A stretch of 64,000 bases of DNA from NCBI GenBank assembly GCA_000697055.1, contig JNDT01002288.1, forward strand, positions 1 through 64,000, given 5' to 3'. Position 1 is the stretch's first letter. Every line of letters starts with the position of its first letter. The translations under genes were made by a program, and so were the position numbers. The DNA comes from Saksenaea vasiformis B4078. Lineage: Eukaryota; Mucoromycota; Mucoromycetes; Mucorales; Saksenaeaceae. The notes under the pieces were generated by a model that saw only the letters and a program-made list of their open reading frames with translations, was not told where the DNA came from and ran no database searches. Shown here piece after piece: positions 10,925 through 22,813 of the stretch.

Positions 10925-12500
10925 TTCCTTGGGTCTTTCCTTCGGACAGCCATTCATAGTCCTCTTGGACAGCCAATTAGCGGACATAGCTAAGCGGCGG
11001 GATGCATAATCGCTTTGTACATAAGTTTCCTAGCATACACGCGACGAATTAAATGTATACACCAGTTGGTTGATTAGTGCTAATGAAATTCTTTGGCAGA
11101 TACTCTCACGTATTATGTTGCTATTCTATGGTACCAATCCCAACAATCTTTTTTTTTGGGGGGACAGCAAAATGATGGAAAACTTTCTAGCCTTCTTTCT
11201 TCTCCCCAAATGTTTCTCCAGAGGTAAGTACCATTTTTGTAAGGACCGCACAAGTAATGTATTGTTTAATATCAACACGTGCACAAGCACAATGAAGAAT
11301 GGATGCCTTACTGCCGCCGTGAATATCCGGTTTTACAAAAATAAGCATTTATCCCATACAGAATCCTCTGATAACATCTTTCATAGTCATATAATGCTTG
11401 TGCACAAACAGAGCTATGAAAAGATCGTACAGTGGGCGCGCGTTATAATCATACTTTCGCTGAGGAGAAAAGTCGATAACTTAGGCGAGAATATAACTAC
11501 ATCGAATTTAATACCCGCTAATATTTATTGTTCCTATTGGCTCGCTCCAGTATAAAGTTGAAGCAAACCTTTCACTGTAGTACCCAGAGGGGTCTTTATG
11601 GATCAATGCCTTTTACATATCGTTAGACTGCACAAGTGCATGTACCTGATCTTATTTTCCATAATATGTGTTCGTAGATTTGCATTATTACCAAGTGATA
11701 GCAAACGGAAGCGCGCACACGTATAAATGATTCGAGAAATGCAAAGCACTTTTCCTGTCTGATCCTTTTGCTCCAGTCGCCATATTCCAGCATCTGTTCC
11801 ACAACATCCTAGCTATCACCAGATGAACTTGTAAGAATCTTGTTGTTACATGACTCTTACCTCGGACCTTGATCTGTTGCTTTCAAGGAGTTTGAGAGAG
11901 TCTGAATGTACCGCACAAAGTACCAAGCAGGCAGCAACCGCGGATTATATTAGAATAAATTGCAAAGGCAAATCTAAAGTATGATCCTCAACATTTCCAT
12001 AGATTACACATGAATTGATGTTTCGGCAACTAAACTATAGTTCGGTTAATCTATTTCACCTATTATATTTTTCCAAAATTCTATAACTTAAGCAAAATGT
12101 GTTATGCTTTTCACTTCTCTTTTCTTTGCAGCTACATATGTTGCGGGAAAATCAGAGACAACATTTTCTGATAAGTACTTGTTTATTTATGATCATGCAA
12201 TAAGCTATTTCATCGTATTTTGTTTTAGGTATGGATCCGGACTGCAGGGTGGCAATTACAGGCTTCAGAAGGCTACACTCAGTTGACAAAATCGTTACTG
12301 ATTTTGATTGGCTGAAATTGGCTTGGATTCTGAAAAGGTCACACATTGGCTTGTTGCCTGCCTTCCTGTAGTCCATGTGCACGAAAGTGCACGTATCGCC
12401 GTAGATAATACGGTTTGATACTTAAGATAAGCTAATCCCTATAGTCTCACTAACTTTCTAATCATTTTATTAGGTTCGTTATTAATCATTCATACTTCAT
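10925..12500. other. No gene recognised
   Basis: Mostly AT-rich. A 161-codon frame at 11070-11555 has no recognisable domain and a composition like its surroundings, and was not called. Confidence 0.4.
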
Positions 12501-12699
12501 AAGTCATTCATCTATCAGAAAAGTCATCCCAGTCAATTCTATACTGGATACCATTTTTAATACCATGCGTCACCGGTTAAAGGTAGGTTTTTCAAGCTTT
12601 TTATGCTATTAGCTGACTTCAAAACAGTGCACATAGGTCACCGTAGTCACGCGGTCAAAAGAAGGCTGATGATGGACGGCTTTGGCTGTCCGAAGGCAC
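12501..12699 (+). repeat. Dispersed repeat family 2, copy 2
   Basis: Partner of the segment at 10711-10924, with the same block order and orientation. It ends about 200 bp upstream of the MnSOD start codon, so it may lie within that gene's upstream region. Confidence 0.7.
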
Positions 12700-12853
12700 G
12701 TGTAGCACAGTGAAGTAACATCCTGCGCTTAACAACATCCAGCGCTTAACATGATTTCTGAAGTGGATAGATGACGTAGACTTTCATCACTAGCGAAACT
12801 CGGTAAGTCTGCCGGGGGGGTGTGCATCACAGGGTGTTACAACGCGAAACTCG

Positions 12854-12860
12854 TATAAAT
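12854..12860 (+). promoter_or_regulatory. TATA box of the MnSOD gene
   Basis: TATAAAT lies 47 bp upstream of the MnSOD start codon, which gives a short T-rich leader. The spacing fits a core promoter. Confidence 0.5.
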
Positions 12861-12907
12861 TTCAATTCACCCCGCACGGGTAAAATTTTTTTTTGTCTTC
12901 TTCAACC

Positions 12908-13901
12908 ATGCTTTCCCTCGCTACACGTTCCGTTAAGACATCCTCTGCTTTCAAGCCTGCTCTTCGTTCTTTGACGGCTGTTCGAACCAAGGTCACTTTG
13001 CCCGACCTTCCCTACGGTTACGATGTATGTACTGGTTAGACGCGACGAACCCGTTAACTGATATCGAGTAGGCTTTGGAACCCCATATCAATACCGAAAT
13101 TATGAAGCTTCACCATTCCAAGCATCATCAAGCTTACGTTAACGGATTCAATGCTGCCGAAGATAAGCTTAAGAACGCGTTCCAAGCAAATGACTTGACT
13201 CAGCAGCTTGCTCTCCAACAAGCCTTGAAGTTCAACGGTGGTGGTATGTAATGTATTTTACTTGAATTCAACCTTTAATTGGTTGATGGTAGGTCACATC
13301 AACCATACCTTATTCTGGCAAAACTTGGCACCCAAGAGCGAGGGTGGTGGAGAGCTTCCTAAAGGTGCTTTGTTGACAGCCATCCAGAAGGAATTCGGTT
13401 CTTTTGATAACTTTGTAACTCAGTTCAACACCGCCGCTGCGGGTGTCCAAGGTAAATGAAAGATATTGGGAAATGCATGCATTAATATCAATCTTTTGCA
13501 AGGTTCTGGTTGGGCTTGGTTGGTAAGTAGACACGTCATTTTGCGAACAATTTTTTTTGTTAAGAGTTATCATTTTACAGGGATATAACAAGGCTGGTAA
13601 GCGCCTCGAGATTGCGACAACACCAAATCAAGATCCATTGCTTTGTAAGCGTGTGACTATCTTTTCGTAGGATGAATGAACTAAAGCGATTTCATAGCTT
13701 TGACCCCTCTTTTGGGTGTGGATGTTTGGGAACACGTATGTATTGATTATGATAGTATATGGAAACTAGAACCTAATGGACGGCTATTTTGTACAGGCAT
13801 ACTATTTGCAATACAAGAACGTGCGTCCCGATTACTTGAAGGCTATTTGGGAAGTTATCAACTGGAAGACAGTTGCCGAGCGTTTCGCTAAGGCCCAGTA
13901 A
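12908..13901 (+). CDS. sod2: Mitochondrial manganese superoxide dismutase
   Basis: Seven exons (12908-13024, 13072-13243, 13293-13451, 13503-13522, 13581-13644, 13698-13735, 13797-13901) give 224 aa. Exon 4 is only 20 nt. The enzyme converts superoxide to oxygen and hydrogen peroxide in the mitochondrial matrix. The first 28 residues are basic, Ser/Ala-rich and free of acidic residues, as expected of a matrix-targeting peptide; mature sequence starts near [16 protein letters not shown]. Metal ligands of the Fe/Mn family are visible: His in [10 protein letters not shown], His in INHTLFWQ (after [12 protein letters not shown]), and Asp and His in [26 protein letters not shown] closes the fold. 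The length is normal and no key residue is missing. AATAAATAAA lies just past the stop. Confidence 0.97.
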
Positions 13902-14592
13902 AAAGAAGAATGTAAATAAATAAAATGGCAGGATTGAATAAAACTGTCACAAATGAATGCGCATTGTTAAGCACCCAGACCATTTGATTTCTCATGGTTA
14001 CTGAATTTTCATAAGTTGATTACTTTATCAAGTAAGGCTTTGTGTTTAAGACATCCAACTCGATGATAGAAGTAGTTAAGAGAGTTTATATGTGTATTCT
14101 GGAATATTGTGTTACTTGCCCGTGACACAACCCGTGGTCAATTTTGGGGTCCGGGCAGTTATTGGGTCAGAAGTGCACATATATGGTAAGAAAAGAGGGA
14201 TCATCAATCGCGGACGGTGATTTAATCACCCCAGGCAAATTACCCGAGAAGGCAAGTATGTGCACAACCAGATCACTTTTTACAATCCCTTTTGATTTCA
14301 ATTCATAGTCAGGAATGGAATTTGTAGTTTTTGTTGATGAATCTACATTTATACTATTTGTGCGTCCCCAAATAATTTCTGTTTTAGAAGCGTGGCAACA
14401 TTATCGCGGGGAAATACCCCAAACAGGAAACGTATAAATAAATTTACAATAGTTGACGGAACCCATAAAAATTATTTTACAATAATCTTTCCCGATAACC
14501 CATAAAAACCATTTCCACTCCCATTCTTTCCTCTTCTCTCTTCATTAACCTCTCTTCTCCTTCTCCTTCTTCTTCTTCTTTCTACCTTTATC
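13902..14592. other. Promoter region of the zinc-finger gene
   Basis: After the MnSOD 3' end this stretch leads to the zinc-finger start codon. The last 90 bases are strongly pyrimidine-rich (CTTCTT repeats), typical of fungal 5' leaders. It contains the palindrome GGGGAAATACCCC with a GCGGGG box. Confidence 0.5.
14406..14411 (+). promoter_or_regulatory. Candidate Mig1/CreA-type binding site
   Basis: GCGGGG preceded by an A/T-rich stretch fits the SYGGRG consensus of CreA/Mig1. It lies 187 bp upstream of a gene whose two fingers carry the contact residues expected to read this hexamer (finger 2 RSDELSR for GCG, finger 1 RLEHKVR for GGG). Autoregulation is inference. Confidence 0.4.
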
Positions 14593-15384
14593 ATGAATAC
14601 ATTATCAATGTTGATGAATCCTGATGTGGATCCTCAAGTGGCTCTGCAACGTCCATACAAATGTGACTTTTGTCATAAATCATTTTGTCGGCTAGAACAC
14701 AAAGTACGCCATGTGCGTACACACACAGGAGAAAAACCGCATGTATGTACCTACCCACAATGCGATAAAAGGTTCGCACGCTCGGATGAACTGAGCCGTC
14801 ATGTCCGTGTCCATACCGCTCCTCCCTCTGTCCTATTACAACGTCGGAGAAAAGTCAGAAGAACTGTCACCAAAGCTCGATCCTCTGAAGATGAAGAAGC
14901 CTATCTTCGTCAACAACAGCATTGCTCTATTCTACGTTTTATTCAACCTAATATCAACTCTCCTTCTCAACGTTCTGCTCGAGTGAGCCCTTACCGTCAA
15001 TCTTCCTTAGCGAAACTACACCATTGTCCTACTCCTGGTTGCTACAAATCATTTTGGCGCCGTGGCCAACTGACACGACATATTGAAAAACAGCATCAAG
15101 TTGCACAACAACAAGAAAATACAAACGACTGCAAGCTTATGATGTCTCCTGAACTCTCAAGTGCTGATTCCTCACCAAGAACTACCGCCTCTTTCTCTCC
15201 TTCATTACCAACAAACAAAGACGATGATGATGATGATTTATCCTATATGCCGACATTTATGTTCGCTCAAGAAAAGAATGTATGGGACCAACCACAACAT
15301 CTATTGCCTCCACCACCACAACCCGAAGATTTGATGTGGCAATCGAACTGCCGTCTACCCTCGATCAAACTACTCCTCAACTAA
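14593..15384 (+). CDS. Mig1/CreA-like C2H2 zinc-finger transcription factor
   Basis: Intronless, 263 aa. Two adjacent canonical C2H2 fingers at residues 22-78: [19 protein letters not shown], then [19 protein letters not shown], joined by the TGEKP-type linker. The RLEH and RSDEL helices match those of fungal Mig1/CreA carbon-catabolite regulators and the Egr/WT1 type, and predict binding to GCGGGG-like sites. A third, isolated C2H2 finger ([19 protein letters not shown]) follows 60 residues later, which is not typical of Mig1. The C-terminal half is Ser/Pro/Gln-rich with an Asp run ([10 protein letters not shown]), plausible for a regulatory region. The first ATG is used, after a CT-rich leader. 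Nuclear role and glucose link are inferred from family. Confidence 0.85.
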   Translation: MNTLSMLMNPDVDPQVALQRPYKCDFCHKSFCRLEHKVRHVRTHTGEKPHVCTYPQCDKRFARSDELSRHVRVHTAPPSVLLQRRRKVRRTVTKARSSEDEEAYLRQQQHCSILRFIQPNINSPSQRSARVSPYRQSSLAKLHHCPTPGCYKSFWRRGQLTRHIEKQHQVAQQQENTNDCKLMMSPELSSADSSPRTTASFSPSLPTNKDDDDDDLSYMPTFMFAQEKNVWDQPQHLLPPPPQPEDLMWQSNCRLPSIKLLLN

Positions 15385-16806
15385 AAAGGATCCAAAAGAT
15401 GGATTCTTTGCTCCAAGTGTGAAATACTAAACTTAATGGCTTTTTGTCATATTTGCACATTCAATCTGTATATCGTCCTGTACATACGCTGTAGCGATTT
15501 CCTATTAAAGAAACACCGATATTTTCTTTAAAAAGATGGATTTCTTTGGGAATTTTTTTTTTTTTTTGCTGTGACCTCTACGCATCAAGAAGCTTTCATG
15601 CGTGGGCTCTCGGACGGTTCCTAGCAAACGCAGCGGTATCATAAAAATCGCGGGAAGTCAGCATTATACAAAGTCCAACTCATTTCTTACCTGATGGTTT
15701 GATCATATACGCAAGACCCTACAGCATCTCAAATAATATGGAAAAAATTGCTAACTGCGTTACCCTAGGCGGTCCTGGTGCCATCACTCAAATCCCTCTG
15801 TAAGAGACAATTGTTAGCACATGGAAAGACTCCTATTCAAACAGTACTTTCATCTCCCAGAGGATCTACGGCCCTTTTGTACACGCCCACAACACGGTGT
15901 TGTGGTTGTGTCATAACCATCAACCAATAACGGATTCAAAGGCTCAGTATCAAAACATTACTGCAACAGGATCACTTACGATAGATAGCAAACGTGGTCA
16001 GCGAGAAAACGAGATGACAGACACCAAATACGACTTGAATAGCCATCACCATAGATGTCCCACTGCTGGAAGAGTATTAGGTTGGTTTATTTTGGAGTGA
16101 AGCTACTTACCCTTGGTTCTCGGTAATGACAAACGAAGATGATGAACTGTTCAAGCGCCTATTACACAGTAAGCATCGGCATGCAAAGAATAATAATGAC
16201 AAACCGTTTGGTTAAAAGAAAAAGAAGCTGATATCACCACAAGGAAGCCATCCCATCATCGCAATTAGGTAGGTTGATGATACGGTTCACCCAGAAAGAG
16301 GATCCTAAAGAACAGGTCAATGCATGACACAATTACCGATAAAGAAAAAAAAATACCGTCAAGATGAATGCGTTTGAAAGAGTGAAGAAAAGGGATAAGA
16401 GCTTTTTGTAAATGGCAATCGGATAGAAATATCGAGAAAACGGATGTTTTAAAACGAGAGAACGGATTATGCCTGAACAAGGAATTTTCACAGATAAATT
16501 ACGACAAACGATGTAGGGCCAATAAAGGTCTCAGACATGAAGGGCATCTGATGCAAACTAGAGCGGATCTGGAACATCCGTGCTATAATGGCGAACTCAT
16601 TATATTATTCTGGTAGAGAAAAAGCGGAGATGCATAGAACCATCACATGTAATCCGAAACCACTGTCCATGAATAAAGGGTGTTCCAATTCGCCTAATAT
16701 TCAAGCCGGCGTCAGTGAGCGAGATACAAGTGCTAGATTATATATCACATTATAGTAAGGACATGATGAAGGCGATGTAAATAAAGATTACTTGCAACCC
16801 TAATAA
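15385..16806. other. No gene recognised
   Basis: The 3' flank of the zinc-finger gene, then sequence with only short frames. It may be transposon debris, given the Fanzor relic that follows. Confidence 0.4.
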
Positions 16807-18280
16807 TCAGGAGAAGAACGTGAAGCCCTTGAGATCTGCTGCATGAAGACGGTTAATATATTTACCCGCGATCTTTAAGATACCTTCAGTGACGAGAGAG
16901 CAGTTCCTTACTCCTAACTGTCCTGGAAGTGCAGCCGGGCGAGATGTCAATAGCCATCCAGATTCGATGTAGCGAACCAGGACCTCACGAATGTTCCTTC
17001 CGGTATTAACATCTCTATCCACAACAGTTACAGGAGAGCGAATCCCTAAGAAATATGTATTACATAGCTTCTGTTGAGTTCCTTATAGGAGAGAAATACC
17101 GGGATCGATTCCCACTATGCGGTATATCTCAGGGTCCAAGTCGCGTGCAGCTGTTAGGCTCGTAGGTTCTTTCTTTAAATGATAGATGCCATGCAGCAGA
17201 TTAGAAAAATCCCTATTCCGAGGAAGGAACTGGAAATCTCTCGGGGAGGATGGATATGACGCTTAAATACAATCTTTTCGTTAAAGTGCTGCGCGGTATA
17301 ACAAAGACTGGGGCTGATCTTGGCTGGGTTTTCGAGATTTGAATCATATCGCCACCATATCGCCACCTGTCTGAAAGCCGTAGTCAAAGTGTACCTCTGG
17401 TAGCGCATCATTGTTTAATCCTGATATGAACGAGTATAAAGACATTATTTCCATGCAGCTGAATGAAATCAAACCTTGTACCCGGCGGCGGCGAGACAGA
17501 ACCCTATCGAGGCAGAAAATAGCCTCCCAGAGATTGTTCACGATATGTAATGTCCTTGAGCACGTTACTGAAACTGTTAAGATCTTGCAATGGTCCCTAG
17601 TACAAGAGCTTCAATTTTTATTTAGTCATCCTATGCTTGTCTCTACCGGCACTTACAATTCTAGGTGGTACGGCAGATTGCGGGGAATGTCTTGAAGTGC
17701 CCAGTATAGTACTTTATACGATTTTCTTAGGAATCATAGGAGTTACATGATCATGAATCATTGTAACCGAAATGTTCCTTACGAGCTATGGCAGTATTCC
17801 CGTGTTATGTATTATAGCAATCGTTCTATCCAGATGTTAATTGAAGTGTCTTAGCAAAACTAAAGTCTAGGCTAAGATTTAGGTAGGTTCTAAGGTGATC
17901 TGCTCTGTGCAACACCTATGGTCCCTAAGAGCTCTGTACTTTATACATTACAGGGACATGGCCTAACACAATTATTTGGTTCATATTTACGATTCAAACC
18001 GATCGTCTGGTTTTATCTTACCTATCTGGCTTTTGGCCAGAGGAAGAAGAGTCCAGCCTTTACCATTAAGTTCATTGGTTTGGCGCAGCATCAGTACACA
18101 GAGACGCAGTGTAGAAGGTAATAACCGGCAGTTTTCGTCGTCACCAGATCTCCAGTTAGATCGACATCGCCGAACTGTTCCTGATAAACATACTAGAACT
18201 CTATAGAAAGCAGCGAACGTTAAGTAATCATGGAGAGGAAATCGTTTAACAATCCTATCAAGATCATACATGTAAAACAC
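16807..18280 (-). pseudogene. Decayed Fanzor (eukaryotic TnpB-like RNA-guided nuclease)
   Basis: Minus-strand pieces in the correct order match fungal Fanzor proteins. The upstream part (18280-17987) ends GWTLLPLAKSQIGKIKPDD, like the FTLLPL...IKID segment. Around 17541-17470 is LWEAIFCLDRVLSRRRR, and then FQTGGDMVAI near 17345. At about 17145-17100, DLDPEIYRIVGIDPGISLL is the RuvC-I motif, carrying the first catalytic Asp. At about 17035-16960, VTVVDRDVNTGRNIREVL is the RuvC-III motif with its Asp, followed by a tail containing SRPAAL. The region between RuvC-I and RuvC-III (RuvC-II Glu and the CxxC zinc ribbon) is deleted, and several stops and frameshifts break the frame, so no functional nuclease remains. 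The C-terminal match is firm; the 17.5-18.3 kb part is weaker. Confidence 0.6.
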
Positions 18281-21200
18281 CTCAAGTTCGGTGATCGAAT
18301 CGTTACTTAATGTAGTCCACGCGGTACGGTCAAAAACACCTTGTGTTAATATACCTCGGACACATCGGGATGCTATAAATTATAATTATAGTGACAGCAA
18401 AACAGTGTAAACCAAATGCGCTAAGTAGCGGAACAATGCCTAAGCTCTTTGTACTTTGTTGTTGTTCATTCTGAGGGTAATCTGTAAACAACCTATCAAG
18501 AAATACAACGAACGTTCGATATTCGAAGTGATATGCAGAAATGTGTCTGTAAATCCGTAAAATTTAGTAAGCTTTTTCTTTTTCCCTTCAAAAGAGGACG
18601 CCAATTCTCTTAAACTTGTGTTAATCTGGGGAATTCATAGTTTGCTGCAGAAGTTATAAGTATATTTCGCTATACAAATGCTATATGCATATACTCAAGT
18701 GTCCCTTGATTGAATCTGCAACTATTGAAGGACTCCTGGAAGGTTTCTTGTAAATCAACACACTAGCGGTGATCCCATACCGTCTCCGACGGGTTGAGGG
18801 TTGTTCGGCTTCATTATCTTGTCTGTCCAGGGTTCAGAAGAGAAAATTGTTGTAGGACTGCTGTTTCTTTCGCCATGATGAGATGCTGTACATTCACGAA
18901 TACGCTTTGTCTTCCGTATCCGACGAGTCTTTAAGTAAAATGTGGCGAGTTCAAAGAGGCACACGGAATAGGAATGTCGCTAGATCTCTGACCTGTGCTT
19001 GTCCTGCAAGCAGAACGAAAGTTAAAGATCTTCATACACGTGGGTCGTGATCATAGTGCCAATCATTTTGATGTCATAGGCGATATTGCTTCACATATGA
19101 AACGTCCACAGTAATTTCCTTCGATCTTCTGATTTTTTTTTGGGAGTAAACCGTACTTCTTTGCACTGTTACATATGTCAGCCTATTTCCTTAGCGGTTT
19201 GATGGTGAATCATTGCTGGTGGGTGCTCTTTAACCGCTGAGTACGTTCCAATTATTTTGCAACCAGACAAGGTCAATTTTCAAATATATGAAAAGGGAAA
19301 AGGTTGCTTTCCTGTTGTCAAAAGACAAATAAACAGCAATTGCAGTATTCGAGTAACAGCAAAAAGTTCAATCCCTTAAAGTTGCCCCAGACCCATGATA
19401 CGTATTTATCTAGACCTTCTAAAATTATTTGTCTGGTAAACGTTTGTCTACCAGTTCAAATGGAATAGCAGTGTTCTCCACTGATGATAATCAAACCGTC
19501 ACAGTATTAAGCTATGTTAGTTAGTTTATTAAATATTTCAAAGCGGATCAACTGGGTGGAAAACACGTTGGATAACTTTGTTTCAAATATCAGCAGAAAT
19601 GTATACACTTAGACGTTCAGTATTGACATTAGGGCAGTGATTGGTAGAGAAAAAATAAGATTATCAAGAGACCAACCAGTATTCCACAGTATTAGCGCCG
19701 AACGAAAGAAATACTTTCTTAGCGGGCTCTAGCGTGCTCCCGCACTATGCTTCTATGGTCGCTGGTAATCGATCAACTCCATGATAAGAGACCATGCCCG
19801 TCAAGATGTAAAGTAGCCCCGAGTTCGACAACGACAAAACGGTTCAGTTCTCCTTGTCAATGAGTTCAATACGGGTAAAACTTAGCCATTGCTGCCTGAA
19901 GCCAGTGCAGTTACAGAAGCACAGAACACCAGATGATCGAACCCGGGAAAGCAATGGAGCGGTCTATTTTGTTCAATCCAAAGCATTCTAGTCTGTCTAG
20001 TTGTTGCAACGTTATGGGCGGAGACATCAAACTTCTCGAAATGTCGCTTTGAAAGGAGTTTCGTTGGTGAACTCCGCCGATGGAGATCCTCTACCTCCCT
20101 TCGGTTCTCAGCGCGCGAGCACCTTCCCTACGAGAATCTCTTCGCTGGTCAACGGGCTCAGGTTTGACTGGCCCAAGCCTCGGAAGGGGAATTGCAATGG
20201 TAAGTTATCCGGCTTTTCATGTGATATATGGCAGCCTAAATTTGAGTGCAGGCAATCCCCTCATATGCTAGGAGTAGAGCGGAAAGAAAGCGTACGCGCT
20301 AGCATCTTTCTTCATACTAACTGCGCTGAAATGGTCAAGTGGCTAATTTATTTTGAAGTGCGGCAAGGTTTATTGAATGAATGGCGTGAGTGACAATTTG
20401 ACTACAGGACTGTGAAGCAAAAGTATGGAATTGGCAAGAAGGAAACCATTTTGAGCCGTTCACTTGGTGCTCAAACGTGATTAGACCATCGGCTTATATC
20501 CGTGTCAGGTAAAAACAGGGATATGAATTGGTCCAAACTCGGGTGGTAAATTTCCCCGGACAATTGGTTAACAATAGTTTAGAAACTGCCTTTTCTCCGG
20601 ATTCTAAAAAAAGGATTGAAATAAAGTACACATGATTTCCTTTACGCTCATCAAACAAAGGGGTCTAAAGGTCATTAAATCAAACTCGCTTCACCTAGAT
20701 AGCTGTCTCTTTTTTATTTGGGAGTTGGGACAGTCATTTCCGATTTATTTGGATTCCCTAGACCGAGACTTCGAATTGCGTTCATTTATGCACATTCATG
20801 CAACGACTGGATCGTAGCAAATATGACTATTGGGACATGAGCATCCCCGGGATTCACATTCAAAGAGACTTAAACTCTCCCCCTTAAGTCACGACCATCA
20901 CACGCATGTAAAGTTATTTTCTGATCCTGACACTCGTGGTACAATGGGAAGAGAGTATATCCATCGAAAATTCAACGGAGGTTTTAACTAAACCAAAGTT
21001 TCCATACAAGTTCTAGCTGCAAACAATGTTTGTTGGCACCTGTTTCATGTTTGGCCCTGAACAAAGGTGGTTTAGCGTCTATCATATATATTCAATGGAA
21101 AACTTGTAAAGTTCAATAGGATGCAAGTGAGATGTCGCACTCTCGGACTGAAACCATCCAGCTGAAATCAAGTTTACAGACAAGACATCTGCTAAGTTTA

Positions 21201-21412
21201 TTTTGTACCAAAGTACACACACTATTGTCAAAACCTTAACCTTGCCGCCGACCTTATATTCCCATCCGTCGGGCAACTAATATCTTGCAGCCTTCAAAGG
21301 AAATGTGTCTCCCTAACAGGATGATAATCGGGTCTCCCACTAAACCCCTGTACTTGATTATATTATTTATTGTCCATTTTCCATTGTTTTTTTTATATCA
21401 ATTATCTTTCTA
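18281..21412. other. No gene recognised; probable transposon debris
   Basis: 3.1 kb without a recognisable protein. A plus-strand frame at 20001-20393 (130 codons) contains a GTAAGT...GCAG pair that could be an intron, and has higher GC than its flanks, but no family is recognised. Other frames are short and conflicting. Confidence 0.4.
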
Positions 21413-21898
21413 ATGTCTTCGATGCTGAGTCACAACTTACCACCATTTCAAATGAATGCACCTCGTTATATGCCAATCTCACAACAAGCCGATGATGAAG
21501 ACAATGTTCCTCTGAGCAAATTGCGGCCGACTCGGAGTGCACCGGCTAGTCGAAGGCCGAGTTCACACAGTAAATATGTATCTACACGTCGGCCTTCACA
21601 ACCAATGATCAAGGACGAATTGCCGTCATCGCTCCTCGACGATTCATCAGATGATGATGAAGACCATATACCCATAGCCAAACAAGCGTCCCATCCCTCA
21701 GCTGCCGAAAAATACAAAGAGAAGGTCTTGAAGAATCTGCAGAGGTCAATGCCTTCAACTACCAAATGTCATGCAGAGAATGACGATGACGATAATATGC
21801 CGCTTGTTATATATAGTAGGACGAACTTCTCCTCTACCGCAAGTGGTCAACTCGCGTTCGGAGATAGGAAAGCACCACTATCAAACGCGTACCTGTAA
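21413..21898 (+). CDS. Small hypothetical protein with acidic D-rich motif repeats
   Basis: Intronless, 161 aa, no family recognised. It is hydrophilic and mostly disordered by composition (Ser, Pro, Arg, Asp). Three separated copies of one short motif stand out: ADDEDNVPLSKL (about residue 26), DDDEDHIPIAKQ (about 80) and NDDDDNMPLVIY (about 123), each an acidic run then N/H, an aliphatic or Met residue, Pro and Leu/Ile. A KYKEKVLKNL segment between copies 2 and 3 could be helical. The frame starts at the first of two close ATGs after an AT-rich leader and ends just before AATAAA-like signals. The repeated motif suggests a docking or binding role; this is inference. Confidence 0.55.
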   Translation: MSSMLSHNLPPFQMNAPRYMPISQQADDEDNVPLSKLRPTRSAPASRRPSSHSKYVSTRRPSQPMIKDELPSSLLDDSSDDDEDHIPIAKQASHPSAAEKYKEKVLKNLQRSMPSTTKCHAENDDDDNMPLVIYSRTNFSSTASGQLAFGDRKAPLSNAYL

Positions 21899-22813
21899 TA
21901 AAAGATATATGTTAGCATAAGTAACCAAAAAATACCCCCCAAAACCACTGTCAGTTTTATTTATTGTTATCATATCAAGCGTTTTGTAATAAACTCTCAC
22001 TGATATTCACTCAATACTGTGCAATGCATGACATCAAGTTAAACCTTATGCTCATGCGTCATCGGTTACCCTTTCTGTCAAAACATTGCGAGTGAATACA
22101 TCGACTCATCCTCGCAATTTTAATCATGTACACAAAAAGAACATCAAAAAAAAAGATGAACACTTACTTGTCCAGAAAAAACAAAAAGGAAGAAGGAAGA
22201 AACAGCAGTTTGCGAAAATTCTCTGACAATAATGGAAACGGTCACGCGTCACTTTTTCAGCATTTGCATGACCTGGGCCCGGCTTCCCTTTTGCAGTATC
22301 CAAAACATTGCAGATCTAAGCGAAATTACAGTAATTGGCACATATCTCCATTGGATTTAGATAGTCGATATGAATTGATAAAATTGATCCTTCTATCCAA
22401 TGAAGTTCGTGTCATGGGTGGTTTCGTGTGTGTATACTCTATTTTCCCGTTGTGTGCTCACCTTGGATTGAGATCAGTTGCTTGTTTCGGCCCCTTTTTC
22501 TTCTACGGTTGACAAATGCGAGCCACTGGGCACGTAGCCACAGCAGTCTAAGTCAGCAGCGATTCTAAGACCCATAGGAAGAAACCAAATCTATATGACC
22601 CCAATTACCTACAGGAACAAGCTGCTCTATATCATTATACTACATGTACACTATTCAAAAATGCAAGCTCACACTTGCGCGTTTACGTTAGTTTCTATGT
22701 CTTTGAACCAACCGTAGCCAAATCAGCAGTATCGATTTCGCTCATGACGTAACTTTTTCCTGATATCCGTAACTTTGATTTCCAAGTCCGCGAGCGAGTT
22801 TGTCCTTCTCATA
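21899..22813. other. No firm gene
   Basis: A 128-codon frame at 22126-22512 starts with a Lys-rich segment and ends hydrophobic. It matches nothing I recognise and has no start context to favour it. It was left uncalled. The 3' part is the promoter of SRP68. Confidence 0.35.

Noticed and set aside
20001..20393. 130-codon plus-strand frame with an internal GTAAGT...GCAG pair
   Set aside because: No domain or neighbouring exons recognised, so it was not called as a gene. A homologue search would decide.
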